Shown here in pieces: positions 50,700 to 62,389 of a stretch of 64,000 nucleotides of DNA. The notes beneath the pieces are model-generated. The model had not been told where the DNA came from. It worked only from the letters and a program-made list of their open reading frames with translations, and did no database searches. Numbering within the stretch: the first letter of the stretch is position 1; every line of letters starts with the position of its first letter. Location: NCBI RefSeq assembly GCF_902806685.2, contig NC_048549.1:13161594-13225593 (forward strand), written 5' to 3'. This DNA is from Maniola hyperantus (lineage: Eukaryota; Arthropoda; Insecta; Lepidoptera; Nymphalidae). The translations under genes were made by a program, and so were the position numbers.

Positions 50700-50965
50700 A
50701 ATGCCATTCTAAAGGCCGATGTACATTACTTTTGCCGCGTAGATTCTTTATAATCTAAATATAATAAAAGGAAAAGGTGACTGACTGATCAATTAACGCA
50801 CAGCTCAAACTACGGGACGGATCGGGCTGAAATTTGGCATGCAGATAGCTATTATGACGTAGGCATCCGCTAAGAAAGGATTTTTGAAAATTCAATCCTA
50901 AGGTGGTGAAATAGGGATTTGAAATTTGTGTAGTCCACGCGGATGAAGTCGCGAGCATAAGCTAG
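50700..50965 (+). mobile_element. Half M4 MITE joined to a type C Helitron
   Basis: 50,700-50,744 is one arm of M4 (CATTCTAAAGGCCGATGTAC, TTTTGCCGCGTAGA). 50,754-50,965 is the Helitron (TCTAAATATAATAAAAGGAA to GCGAGCATAAGCTAG then T). The junction TAGATTCTTTATAATCTAAA is the inverse of that at 26.65 kb. Confidence 0.8.
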
Positions 50966-51707
50966 TTTATAATATTATAAGCATGATGGTAGATGAAAGA
51001 ATTATTATAATGTTTTTGTTACTATATGCTTATTTAGCGTAGATTTCTGTTCGAAAATGAGAAACTATAGTCAGCATGGCGAAAAATGTGGAAACTTTTA
51101 CATTGTTACCTAAAAACAAAACCAATATAAGCTGAACTGTCATAATTTTTTAGTGCTCCTCAACACTGAATTAACGTAGCCGTTGGAAATGAAATAATGC
51201 AAAAGTTATGAGACGACGCGCGTGTAAGATTTAAACTCGGTTTTAACCCGTGTTTCGTGTTCTCACGTCATCAGATGGATGTCATCCCTCTGTTTATGAC
51301 GACATTGTTTATTATATTATTATTAACCATTTACTTTCATAAAAACATCAGAAAGAATTAAGGTTTCTCAATAACTACCTTAAAAATTCGTGCAAGGCGT
51401 TGGGCATGATTTCCGGCTGTAAAAAATTTGGTAACCAAAGTTTGCGTACCTTTACATTATTTTGACGAAAATATAATAAAAAGCGGCTCTAGAGAGTAAT
51501 TTTTAGGGATAGTGTACCAAGACCAAGATTACTGGGGGCATTAGATCAGATAATATTCTATGAAACTATTCATTCTATCACGCACAATGGTCACTTAGTC
51601 CAGCTATGTGCTCCTAATAATGTCTAGTTGCGTCCAATGGACTTGTACTTAGACTACTAGGCTTGCGCTTTATAATATAGACTAGACCCCCATAGGAATA
51701 TTATTAA
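50966..51707. other. Unassigned sequence
   Basis: Nothing gene-like; no family repeat recognised. Confidence 0.4.
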
Positions 51708-51933
51708 CTAGCTGATGCCCACGACTTCATCCGCGTAGATTTACTTAGGTTATCAAAAATCCCGTAGGAACTCTTTGATTTTCCGAGATAAAAAGTAGCC
51801 TTTGTCATTATCCAGGTCTCTAACTATACTTACCTATGCAAAAAATCACGTCGATCTGTTGCTCCACGTTTGTCACGTTGAAGGACAAACCAACAAACAA
51901 AACAAACTTTCGCATTTATAATAAGGGTAGTGA
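51708..51933 (-). mobile_element. Helitron-like element, type A
   Basis: CTAGCTGATGCCCACGACTT, TTTTCCGAGATAAAAAGTAG, AAAAATCACGTCGATCTGTT and CGCATTTATAATAAGGGTAG. Confidence 0.8.
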
Positions 51934-52309
51934 TTCTACTTTTAAAAGTCAGCTAATTTGACTCTTTGGCTTCTTGTTGAATTATAAAACCCGAAAATTA
52001 TGTAAAAAATCTCTTAAAAGTTAATTTCATATCATACTCCAAAATTATGTTGTACATTAACCATACCCTTTTCGACAAAGGTACTAACCGATGAAAATGA
52101 CCATCTTAAATACCAGTCATGATATTAAATGAGATTTACGACCTGCAGCTAGTTTATGGTAGTGCAGGCGAACCCGGGGGAAAGGTATTAGCCTTGATTA
52201 ACGTCATCAGCGAATTTTACGTCTTTAGAGTTCGGTAGGGCTAACTGATAAACAGGAATTTATTGAATGAAATATTGTATGGGAGTTTAGGGAGGGGATT
52301 GTATGAGAA

Positions 52310-52693
52310 TTTAAAATTATTTAGAAATTTCCTTCAAGTGTAGGTGAAACACTATAAAAATTATAAAATATTATAGTAAAAAGCAAGTATGTCATTTCTC
52401 GTTCAGAGAGCTGCATTGTAATATGGGCCTTTGAAAGTAGTTTCGATAACTGCAAAAAGATGTCGCTACTAGATGGCAGAAACAGTCGCTTCAGTAGGTA
52501 CTGAGTGAGCATACACATTACAAATTTCGTCACTGGCAGTAAGCGGGCTGTAGCTTAGTGGTTAGAGCGTCGGGCGCGATCCCAGGAGACGCGGGTTCGA
52601 TTTCTGCCGGTTCGCAATTTTTGATGTGTATTTAAAATTATTTAGAAATTTCCTTCAAGTGTAGGTGAAACACTATAAAAATTATAAAATATT
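52310..52693. repeat. 62-bp direct repeats flanking a tRNA-like SINE head (S3)
   Basis: ATTTAAAATTATTTAGAAAT...ATAAAATATT occurs at about 52,310-52,371 and again at 52,630-52,692 without a visible difference. Between them 52,548-52,620 is tRNA-like (GGGCTGTAGCTTAGTGGTTA, GACGCGGGTTCGATTTCTGC). The same head is inverted at 59.19-59.27 kb. Confidence 0.7.
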
Positions 52694-52711
52694 GTATGGG
52701 AGTTAATCATG

Positions 52712-52889
52712 TATAGTACGCTACAGGTTGAGATGACAATCGGGGACGGACCGTCCCGTACACCCGCACAGCCCCCACACTAACCAGTGCGGGCGGGCGC
52801 GGGTGACGTGCGTGCGCGCGGGGTGTTCTAGTTCCCTCGTTCCCCTTCCCTCATACCCCGATTGCCATCTCGACTTGTCGCGAACTATA
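52712..52889. mobile_element. TIR MITE M5, full
   Basis: TATAGTACGCTACAGGTTGA ... CCGATTGCCATCTCGACTTG/TCGCGAACTATA. The GC-rich centre has GCGGGCGGGCGCGGGTGACG. A right-end scrap of the same family is at 53,516-53,543. Confidence 0.85.
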
Positions 52890-52899
52890 CCTACTGAAA

Positions 52900-53215
52900 T
52901 ATTGTAGACGTCGTCATCAATCAATATATGTCCACAGCTGGACATAGGTCTCTTGTAAGGGCTTCAACACACCACAGTCTTGCACCGTCTGTATCCAGTG
53001 GCGCCGCCTACCTGTGACTCGTTTTATGTTATCTATTCGTCAACCTAGTCGAGGGTCGAACTATGGCACATAGCTCGAAGAATTACTACGATCATTACCA
53101 CTTCAGCTTCGCATCCCATTGAGGTCAATGACTTCTATGTATACTACAAGTCATTGATTATGTTATATGGATTACTCTGGTTCTTCTACAGATCTGAACA
53201 TCTGAAATCTGCAAT
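52900..53215 (-). pseudogene. RTE-like LINE 3' end
   Basis: Inverted (ATC)n-like start, TGTCCACAGCTGGACATAGG, TGCACCGTCTGTATCCAGTG, ACTCGTTTTATGTTATCTAT and TTACTCTGGTTCTTCTACAG match the RTE copies at 25.9 and 41.1 kb. No intact frame. Confidence 0.75.
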
Positions 53216-54829
53216 AAGCGTAAGCTAGTCCTAAATTATTTTGATATAGGTAGATACTTATTGCTTTTAATTATACGGAAATTCCAAGAAAGATAAAAGA
53301 GCTCACACTTGACCGTAATTTCAGCTCATAACGGTGATTGCGTCAGAAAACGTAACGAGCTGGTAAAGTATCGCGTACACTACCACGAAAATTTGCGATG
53401 AGCGAATACTTCGTGCAAGCATACCTACATATAACATTTTAATTTTTAACATCCATCCATACTACGCGAAAGTTGTCTGTCTATTTGCTAGCTTTCACCC
53501 TCTGCCATCCTGATTGCCGTCTCAACCTGTCGCGTACTATACATCTTTGCATGAACCTCATTCAATTTGCGCTTCTTGCCTTAATGCGTTTATTGATTTA
53601 AGTTCCCGTGTGATTTTTTTTTTCATTTTTGTTCCACTTTTACGGGTTCCGATTTCGATACTTTTTACTAAATGTTTTACGAAAAATTTTTATATTAAAA
53701 ATTGATTTTTTAAGAAAAATAATCAGCTCTTGCTAGCTATATTTCAATACCTATATCTTTCTTCGAAAAGTTTTATGGCTAGTAATTTTTTTTACCTCTA
53801 GAACGGCTTTATTGAAATAAAAGCATTTAAGTATTTTTCATAATAATTGTATGTAGGTAGGCTGTATAATTGAGTTTGTTTTAATAAATTGACTGATCAA
53901 TGTTCAAAATTCGTTCGCCTTAGTCTACCACGCTGATCAAGTGCTGATTGGCATACTTCACACACCTCTATGTACATTATGCAGAACTTTCAGGCAGGTT
54001 TGAAAAAAAAATATATCTTAGATATGAAGCTTACTAACTCATCTCACCGTGTGAAAACTAGTAGCGAAATACATTTCTAAGAATAATCATGTTATTTTCT
54101 AAGTAACGATTCTATTCTATTCTTTGAATACATGACTTTATGATAAATGATCGGTCGAGTAATGTTATAGCATCAAGTCTTGTTAGCTAGCTGACACCTG
54201 AAGCGGTAAAATAAAAAAATCTAGAGCATAATGGACAAGAGCTGAATTGCACTTGTGATACTTTGGAACAAAAAGCCTCAAACGAGCCTATTCTTAAGGT
54301 ATCCTCTCACGAACATTAATTACACGAGCAACACTTTCTACTAATTCGCACTGTACCAATTATTATTATTGTATAGAGCCTACGCTGCACAGGCATACAT
54401 GATACCTTTTGAGGCGGTAAATGTATCTTGATTTATTATTACTTTGTAATTACAATTTTGGTACATGAAAAAATAAACTTATTTAGAAGATATAATGTGT
54501 ACAGTACTTTATTTTTACTTGTTATATTCCTTCGGTTCAAGCCTCGTATTTTTAACAGAAAACGTTTTATCAACTGCAAATAAAATGTTCAATATTTTTG
54601 ATTTAATATACCAGAATCTTGGTTCGTTTCTCAAAGCTTGAATAATAAAGTTGATAAGAAGATCAGCTCACAGTTGTAGGTGATCACTATTTTATTGATC
54701 GAATTGCAGAAACAAAAAATATCCCAAGTTTCGTTACAGCACATCACATGAATCATTTTAAAGTAAGCACAGATTAAAATTAAACTGATTACTCACTTGT
54801 GGCAGACGTGATCTGGAGAAGATACCATG
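53216..54829. other. Mostly unassigned; one S1 scrap
   Basis: 53,918-54,000 is an S1 fragment (CTGATTGGCATACTTCACAC, ACTTTCAGGCAGGTT). The rest has no exon-like or repeat signal that I can name. Confidence 0.4.
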
Positions 54830-54996
54830 TACCGGTAAACAGGTAAGCGCAGTGTAGGAGGACCTCCGCTGGACCGATGACCTGAAGAAGGTAGCGCGAA
54901 GCGGGTGGATGAGAAAGGTGGGGGACCGTGTTTCATGGCGCGCTCTTGAAAAGGCTTATGCCCAGCAGTGGACGCATAGCAGTGTGATGGATTGGA
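54830..54996 (+). pseudogene. RTE-like LINE 3' end
   Basis: A frame reads RWTDDLKKVARSGWMRKVGD then RVSWRALEKAYAQQWT, a variant of the RTE C-terminus seen at 5.1 kb. The frame breaks upstream at GCGCAGTGTAGGAGG. Confidence 0.75.
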
Positions 54997-55329
54997 TTGT
55001 ATAATCTGTCACGGAGTTTTACCGCACGTGGTATCAATTCGTGGTCGCGCCTTTTCAGCTTACCGGTACATGGTCTCCACAACCGATTCGTGTTTTCACG
55101 CATCGTGAGACGTCAACAATAGACGTATGTTGCTTTGTCACGGTTTTTAACTGATATACTCATAATTGGCGCAACAAAGATTTTTTGTTATACGTACTGG
55201 TATAGCATTGAATAAAATTGACAGAGTGTTTTACATGTTATTGAATAGATTCTTATTTATTTGAGGATGGTAAGATATCCTAAGTACAGTGGAATATTCC
55301 ATGTAATTTTATTTAGAACTCCTTGATGG

Positions 55330-55640
55330 ATATTGCCGTGGTAGCCTAGTGGTTAAGACCTTCGCCTCCTATTCGAGAGGTTGGAGGTTCGATCCCGGGC
55401 ACGCAACTCTAATTTTTCGGAGTTATTATAATATATAACTTGCACTAATGGTTAAGGAAAACCTCGTGAGGAAATTTGCAAGCCTGAGATCTGAGATTTA
55501 TATGTATGATAGGTAATGTTCTTGGAAGTGTGTACAAGTCTGCCAGTACACACTGGGCTAGCGTGGCGGACTATAGCCTAAACTGAATTCTGAGAGGAGA
55601 CCCGTGCTCAATAGTGAATTGACGATGGGTTGAGATGACG
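55330..55640 (+). mobile_element. S1 SINE, full length
   Basis: CCGTGGTAGCCTAGTGGTTA (A box), GGAGGTTCGATCCCGGGCAC (B box), GAGGAGACCCGTGCTC and GACGATGGGTTGAGATGACG. Confidence 0.85.
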
Positions 55641-56132
55641 GTATACCTATTTTTTAAATTGAAATACATAAATATATTATTATGTTGTTGCGGTGTTTTT
55701 GATGCCACTTGAAAAGGGCCGGGCGAAATATTAATTTACAAAACATAAATAAGAAATCACCTCGATATATACAATAAATTGTATTGACAGACCATCGGCT
55801 TCAGAATCAAGAATTAATTACAATTATTTGCGAAATCAATTTAAATCGATTACCGCCATTGCATCTTTATGAGTTTTAATCAAAAATAAATAAAAATTAT
55901 TGTTACAGCCGATTTTCGGGAGTTATGTCCCGTATAACATTTCACAATCAAGGTATCATTCGATACTTTAATTTCTCTTTTGGTATCGATTCGTTGCGGA
56001 GCGATTTATGGGCTGAAATCACATAATTAAAAAGTCAAGTAATAAAATCGATTTTTTGTGACCTACAGTATTTTTATCGGTGGATGAATTCGTTTTTCAT
56101 TGATCAATTCAAATTTTTGAATGTTAGTGAAA
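55641..56132. other. Unassigned AT-rich sequence
   Basis: No structure recognised. Confidence 0.35.
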
Positions 56133-56303
56133 AAAAAATGTGTCTGCTAGCTTTTCACGGCTCATCGGTTTAACAAATTTTGACAAAATTTGGTACAGAG
56201 ATAGCATCCATCTCGGGGAAGAACATTATGTTACTTTTGTCCCGGAAATCCCAGGGGTATAAAAAAAACCATTATCCTCTTGGAAGTCGCTGCCATCATC
56301 TAG
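56133..56303 (+). mobile_element. Helitron-like element, type A, worn
   Basis: TGTGTCTGCTAGCTTTTCAC, CATCTCGGGGAAGAACATTA and GAAGTCGCTGCCATCATCTAG then T. Confidence 0.7.
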
Positions 56304-56311
56304 TAAGTAAA

Positions 56312-56719
56312 GTAAGCCTCAATATTTCAACGGTTACAGGAGCGGACTGAGTTCTGAAAGGTCGGCGGTTCAAACCACCCGTTGCATTTCGTACCTATTC
56401 CTAGTACAAGCTTAACAAGAGCATTCAGAGTGCAATCAAATATAGGGTAGGCTGCCCAATAACAAAACATTGGGTGGCTGTGGCCATGGGGCGCATAGAG
56501 CTGCCACTGTAGGCCATTTTATTTATTCTTTTTAGTACTAACATTACTAACATAGAAATAAGGAAATTATGTTACTAACACACTAACTCTAGTAAATATA
56601 ATGTTTGTAATAAAAATATGTACTCTGGATGTCTGAAATAAAAGATTATTTATTTTATTTATTTTTAACGCTTAGTTGGAGGGGACAGGGGAATAAAATA
56701 AAATAATGTTCTTCAAAAA
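56312..56719 (+). mobile_element. S4 SINE split by a LINE-type 3' end
   Basis: Head part to about 56,410 (CTGAAAGGTCGGCGGTTCAA ... GTACAAGCTTAAC), then resumption at GCTTAGTTGGAGGGGACAGG (56,671). The insert of about 259 bp ends CTGAAATAAAAGATTATTTA and (TTTA/ATTT)n; TTAAC occurs at both edges and may be the target duplication. Confidence 0.7.
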
Positions 56720-57297
56720 AAAATCTAATGCCTCTAAAATTGCGTGTTTCATTTGAGGAGGCAATAATAATTACCTTAATATTTAAGATCCTCGTAACAA
56801 GCCCAAATTGGGAGTACCCATACACTTGACATTAAATTCATTGCCCTTAAACACCCGTATTTCTGAGTGTCGGATAAAATCACAAACTGATACGGTTATG
56901 CTCAAATTAAGCAATAACACTTAGTTTTACTGAGACGGTCAATTCGATGTTCTCATGTAGTGGACATAAAATTTTATATTTTGTAGCGAGCTTGGTTTGA
57001 GTTAAAAGCGACAAGCGGTTTGATTACGCATGCTGTGAGACGTTTTTATTAGTCTTACATGTAGGAACTTCAAAAATTTAAGAAACTATACACGAAATTT
57101 ATTCGATTATGTACAAAACTTGTCTAAAACAAGTTTCAATTTTAAAAAATACAAGTAACACGACTGCCCTGCCAAAAATCAAACTTGAATTTTTTGTCAC
57201 ATTTGAAAATATTTAGGCAGTTGTGTGATAAATAAATAGACCATGCATTGTCTCTTAATTCCCACAGATATATAACATTCAGTCACAGTAGAATTTT
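56720..57297. other. Unassigned AT-rich sequence
   Basis: No structure recognised. Confidence 0.35.
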
Positions 57298-57994
57298 GCA
57301 GGCTAAAATATCTTCACAGAAGATAATATAATTCCCGCTTTACTCACACTCTAAACCACACCTATTCAGCCCAAAGCATAGATATTGTGAAATACAACAT
57401 TGTGAAATATCCATCTCCGGAGTCCTGATAAAGCTATTGAGCCTGAACCTCAAAAAATGGATAAAAAAGAGAGCTGTCAGTTTAACTGCATACTATTAAT
57501 GTCTCTTAGGAAACTCGTTCTCTTATCTATACTTTTAGTTTAATATTAGGTATAATACATTAGGTCCTTAGTTTTAGAAAACTTGTAACTACCTTCTGCA
57601 ATACAGGATTTTCTTAGTGCAGAGGGTAGGAAACTCGTTCTGGTGTTTAAATTCAAAATTCAAATTAATAATTATTCCGAATAAAAAAAATACCTTTACG
57701 TCCTTGCAAAATTATCTGCGCAGAAGTTTTCTATTTCCGCTTAACTTACATCTTTGGACCACACACCATACAGCCCAAAGCGCGCGTCGTTACTCGCCAT
57801 TAATATGCTACCGAAGGATCGCGTATGCTTAAGCAAATTAACTGCCATAAAACGTTAACGTTAACTCCTCTCGCATCGTGTAAAGTAGACATTACAATAT
57901 TGTGAAATACCCATCTCGGTGTCTTGATAAAGCTATCGGGCGTTTTCTTTTTTTTTAAATTGGATAAAAAGAGAGCTCTCAGTTGAACAGCATA
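57298..57994. repeat. Diverged duplication, about 450-bp offset
   Basis: Shared blocks: CCACACCTATTCAGCCCAAA / CCACACACCATACAGCCCAA; ATTGTGAAATATCCATCTCC / ATTGTGAAATACCCATCTCG; TGATAAAGCTAT; and GGATAAAAA(A)GAGAGCT(G/C)TCAGTT then GCATAC. The second copy has about 100 bp of extra interior. Confidence 0.65.
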
Positions 57995-58499
57995 CTTTTT
58001 ATATTTTTACCCGACTACGGCAAAGCCTAAAGCGTTATGATTTTGGCAGTCTATGTATGTGTGTTTGTAGGTATCTATGTGTGTTCCACTGTAGCGCCGA
58101 GACTACTGGGCCGATTTTGATGAATGAGGTGTCAATTGATTCGTTGTTAGAGCTAGCGCGCACTACGGTAAATTTGCGTGCGTTTTTTTCCCCGCAAAAT
58201 CTGTGAACTATAGAACTATGTAGAAGAGCGTGCACTGCGGAATTAATTCCACACCGGATTTTCATACATTTAAAATCAAATTTACGGATTTTAAAACGCA
58301 TCGCAACTCGCCGCAACGTGGTGCACCCGGACTATACGAGCTAGCTCTTATAGTCCGGGTGACATAGGCATAAAATTGATCTGACGGATGTTAGATCCAA
58401 TAAAGGGGGGGGGGACGACATTTTTTTTGCTATTGTATCGAGTGGGATGTCAAATGAAAGAGAAAAAATACTGAGTTCATTCTTGTAAATCCAGTAGTT

Positions 58500-58746
58500 A
58501 TTAGTGGGAGGTCCCGGGTTCGATTCCTGGCAGGGGTTTGGAACTTTATAATATCTAGATTTCTGGTCTGGTCTGGTGGGAGGCTTTGGCGGTAGCCAAA
58601 AGCGGTGCCCCTACCAACCAAAGCATGGGTTTAATAAAAACTGCCATACTACTTACAAGTTAGCCCGCTTCCATCTTAGACTGCATCATCACTTACCACC
58701 AGGTGAGATTGCAGTCAAGGGCTAACTTGTAAATGAATTAAAAAAA
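58500..58746 (+). mobile_element. S2 SINE, partly deleted
   Basis: GTGGGAGGTCCCGGGTTCGA, GGTCTGGTCTGGTGGGAGGC, and TGAGATTGCAGTCAAGGGCT ending AACTTGTAAATGAATTAAAA. Part of the body is deleted. Confidence 0.75.
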
Positions 58747-58951
58747 ACCCGTTATACCCACACCTCAGTAGGTACCGAAGATCCTAATACCTTGAAGATA
58801 CTCATCGTTCATTAGGTTTATTGAAAAATACGTCAATTTAAGTAGAACTAATGTCGTGCTTGTAAAATCGATCTCGGTTTCGTGAGTCAGCCGTTACAAT
58901 TAGGGCTTGGACAAAGTATCAGCGGCAATCTATTACTCTTTAGACAGTTAA

Positions 58952-59164
58952 TCCATACTAATATTATAAATGCGAAAGTGTGTCTGTCTGTCTGCTAGCT
59001 TTTCACGGCTCAACCGTTCAACTGATTTTGACGAAATTTGGTACAGAGGTAGCTTGCAACCCGGGGAAGGACATAGGCTACTTTTTATCCCGGAAAATTT
59101 AGGAGTTCTCACAGGATTTTTAAAAACCTAAATCCACGCGTACGAAGTCGCGGGCATCAGCTAG
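58952..59164 (+). mobile_element. Helitron-like element, type A, cleanest copy
   Basis: A then TCCATACTAATATTATAAAT, GCGAAAGTGTGTCTGTCTGT, CTAGCTTTTCACGGCTCAAC, CCGGGGAAGGACATAGGCTA, CGCGTACGAAGTCGCGGGCA and TCAGCTAG then T. It defines type A in this window. Confidence 0.88.
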
Positions 59165-59636
59165 TACCAAATAATTTTAAATACATATCAAAAATTGCGG
59201 AACGGCAGGAATCGAACCCGCGTCTCCTGGGATCGCAACCGACGCTCTGACCACTAAGCTACGGTTTGCTTGTTGCCAGTGACGGTATATATGGTCACTC
59301 AGTACTGAAACGAATGTTTTTTTTTTTTTTTTTTTGATATTTCAAAGCCATATGCAATCAGTCATTGGATGGACTTTTATCAGATTTTTATGCGTGCATT
59401 CAAGGTTGAGAGAAGGTCACTCGATCAAGAAACTCTTCTCATAATGCTTTCGCTGGCTTTAATGTGTACTTGACAGTTCTTCTACTGTGACTCTTTTCAG
59501 CCTACTAACTCTGCTGCATGTGGTAAGTGACACTGCCAGACTATTTGCATGGACTTCAAGCCTGGCCTTGTGTTTCTTTGCATTAATATTTATTTCTTCT
59601 TTAATTGTGGGCATTGCAAGATAGAAACGAATGTTA
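59165..59636 (-). mobile_element. S3 tRNA-like SINE with a poly(A)-tailed LINE insertion
   Basis: 59,190-59,275 is the S3 head inverted (GGCAGGAATCGAACCCGCGT, GACGCTCTGACCACTAAGCT). The insert 59,322-59,621 begins with about 19 T (a minus-strand poly(A) tail). The 12-bp repeat GAAACGAATGTT stands at both edges. The minus strand of the insert reads RLEVHANSLAVSLTTCSRVS RLKR, typical of jockey-like LINE C-termini. Confidence 0.75.
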
Positions 59637-59689
59637 ATTGCGAGTGTTGCGTCACTGGCAGCAAGCGAACCTCAGGCTAAGCGATCAGA

Positions 59690-60060
59690 GCGTCGGGACG
59701 GGGAACGTGGAGAGGGAATCGCCTTCCCTGCGCGCCTTGGCCCTCGGGAGGACCTGTAAGTGATGCCCACGGGGCGGTCCGTCCCTCACAATAGGAGTCC
59801 AACATAACCACCGTACTCCCCCGTGACCGGTGGTATCCATGATGGATTTTCCTCTCGAAAAAAAAGGATCAAAACTTAAAATCAATCTAATATTCCGCCC
59901 TCTGTTTGTCCGATGTATGGCGGTATATAAATAAATCAGCGGATGTCCAAAGTATCGGATGATAATCATAAGCGGGGAGGGATAGCGGCGCGGCGTGATC
60001 GCCCTAAACTGGATGCGCCAGTTATTTGTTCCCACGGGGACGAGGATGTTAGAAAATAGA
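59690..60060. other. GC-richer unassigned block
   Basis: ATGCCCACGGGGCGGTCCGT, CCCTCACAATAGGAGTCC and GACCGGTGGTATCCATGATG stand out by composition from the AT-rich surroundings. A 116-codon minus-strand frame spans it, but without splice or domain support. Possibly part of a retroelement. Confidence 0.4.
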
Positions 60061-60130
60061 TTTGCACAGATTTTCGCTTAGTTTTCAATGCTTCTTTTCA
60101 GCATTTTCTGTTTAAAATTGAATTTAATCA

Positions 60131-60235
60131 GTACTCTTATTATATAATGCGAAAGTGTGTTTGTTTATTGGTTTGTCCTTCAATCACGTCGCAATGGAGC
60201 AACTGATTGACGTGATTTTTTGCATGGGTAATCTC
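60131..60235 (+). mobile_element. Helitron-like element, type A, 3'-truncated
   Basis: ACTCTTATTATATAATGCGA to GACGTGATTTTTTGCATGGG. It is followed by a palindromic-repeat piece to 60,375 (CCGCAATCGAGCAGCAGG). Confidence 0.7.
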
Positions 60236-60410
60236 CTAGAAACCTCTGATGACCTCGCTCGCTATTGGCTACAATATATTGTTGCAACAAAATACCATAA
60301 ATTCACAACTATTGCGATTGTAATAATGCTTGATGCAGTTTTCCCGCAATCGAGCAGCAGGATCAAACAGAGAGTTTCTTCACTCCAGTTCACTTTGGCT
60401 GTACAGTACG

Positions 60411-60592
60411 CGGCAGAAAGTAATGTACATCGGCCTTTAGAATGACATTATTTCGTTTTGTAGAGCGTTGTCTCTGTCACTCATACCTACCTATATGACG
60501 TTTTGTCGGTCTCAGCGACAGAGAAAACGCTCTACAAATCTGCTATCTAATTCTTAACGTCGATGTACATTACTTTCTGTCGCGTATTGTAC
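60411..60592. mobile_element. TIR MITE M4, full
   Basis: GTACAGTACGCGGCAGAAAG at the left and CTTTCTGTCGCGTATTGTAC at the right, nearly perfect inverted ends, with an inner TTTGTAGAGCGTTGTCTCTG pair. Confidence 0.85.
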
Positions 60593-60704
60593 GTTGATAT
60601 GTCAGTATCTCCTTTTAGATTAAGTTTTTAACCGACTTCAAAAAAGGAGGGGGTTCTCAATACGTCCGAATCTTTTTTTATTGTTAATGTGCTGTACTAT
60701 CTTC

Positions 60705-60895
60705 TCTATATATAAAAATGAATCGCTGAATGTGTTGGTGATCGCAAATCTCGAGAACAGCTGAACCGATTTCGCTAATTCTTTTTCATAATATTCCTTG
60801 AAGTACGGGGATGGTTGTTACGGTGAGAAAAATTTAAAAAATTGCCTGAAAAAGAATCGACTGTTAGGCGGTACGAAGTTCGCCGGGGCAGCTAG
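60705..60895 (+). mobile_element. Helitron-like element, type B, full
   Basis: TCTATATATAAAAATGAATC start, GATCGCAAATCTCGAGAACA, ACGGGGATGGTTGTTACGGT and TTCGCCGGGGCAGCTAG then T. It defines type B, whose other copies are in the 35-36 kb train. Confidence 0.8.
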
Positions 60896-60956
60896 TGTTT
60901 ATTAGATTTAACACCTTATGTACCTACACACATTATGCCAATAAAGAATTGTATTG

Positions 60957-61188
60957 TCTAAATATATAAAAGGAAAAGGTGACTGACTGACTGACCGACT
61001 GACTGACTGATCTATCAACGCACAGCTCAAACTACTGGAGGGATCGGGCTGAAATTCGGCATGCAGATAGCTATTATGACGTAGGCATCCGCTAAGAAAG
61101 GACTTTTGAAAATTCAACCCCTAAGGGGGTGAAATAGCGGTTTGAAATTTGTGTAGTCTACGCGGACGAAGTCGCGAGCATAAGCTAG
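60957..61188 (+). mobile_element. Helitron-like element, type C, full
   Basis: TCTAAATATATAAAAGGAAA, GGTGACTGACTGACTGACCG, CATGCAGATAGCTATTATGA, GCGGACGAAGTCGCGAGCAT and AAGCTAG then T. It defines type C. Confidence 0.88.
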
Positions 61189-62389
61189 TATTGTATAAAA
61201 CGCCGCATCCAAAATGTGATTATATTTCGCGCGTCGCATCGTGACCGCTGCAATATACATTTTAAATCGCTGTGAGGTTAAAGTCAAAGCTCTATTTATT
61301 GTCCGCTTACAACGTGACCCATATCCCAGAGCGCAAAAACACGACACACCGGGCTTTGTAAACAAGAACAACTTATTTTCGAAGATTTTTTTCATTTCAT
61401 TTCAAAATTTCTTCAAGCAAAAAGATAGAGATGCGTGCCCGGGATCGAATCTTTGACTTCCCGAATAAGGAGGCCTGTCTTCATCCCTAGGAATAATATA
61501 CTTAGTACCAGCGTAATAATAATGTGTAACCAAACTAAATCAGAGTCAAGTATGGAAATGCCTAGAGTAATTTATTCGAGAATCAACAGATGAAACGTCA
61601 AATAACTTTATGGAACCGATAAACGGCGCACATTGGCCAGTTGTAATTGTAATCTTGCATTGCGCTGTTCAGAAACGCACCGTCTCGAGTTATCGAACCA
61701 ATAGCTCTATTGAATAGATAAACCGTCGTTAAAAGTACTCAGAAACCGGGCATAAATGATACAAAATTCAATTAAAATAAAGGTGATGGATAACCAGCAA
61801 CAAATGTACTGGTGGCTTCCGTAACGCTCCATATAATAATGATTAATTACTGAACCCGAATTGATGATAAATGATTCACAAATGAAAGTAATTAAGATTT
61901 TTGTCGACCTCTCTCAGAAGTCGATATTTTAAGAAGAGCTGCTATCAGTCACACGTGGAGTGTAAAATTGTGTAATGATATTCGTTTTTCATTTGTAAGT
62001 TATAGTTTTGAAGACGATGTAGGTACGTTCGGGCCTCAGAATTTGAGTAGCAATTCCACAATACTATTGCATGAAAAAGCAGTCGCATTTATGACTTTTT
62101 TCTATAGACACGCCACATAGATGTGCGCACAACTGTGCCGTGCAGTGCAAATAAATTTGAGCATTAAGGTGCTAAACGAGCTTTGACTTTTGACTGTACC
62201 GGAGCGAAAAGAAAAATTCTGTTTCCTTACTTAGTTTGATAAGCAAGATTGCTAAGTTGTTATCGGCGCGAGTGCTTGTATTGGATAGCAAGCAAGAAAG
62301 AATTCCTCACTGATTTAAAAATAGAAAATTGAGCGTAGCGAGGGATTCAAAGGCACGAGATGCAAATAATTTTGCAGCTGAAATTGTGA
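61189..62389. other. Mostly unassigned; S1 scrap at 61,428-61,495
   Basis: GATGCGTGCCCGGGATCGAA ... GGAGGCCTGTCTTC is the B-box side of S1, minus strand. Nothing else is recognised. Confidence 0.4.

Noticed and set aside
59685..60035. A 116-codon minus-strand frame
   Set aside because: No splice signals, no recognisable domain, and composition of a GC-rich repeat block; kept only as an unassigned block.
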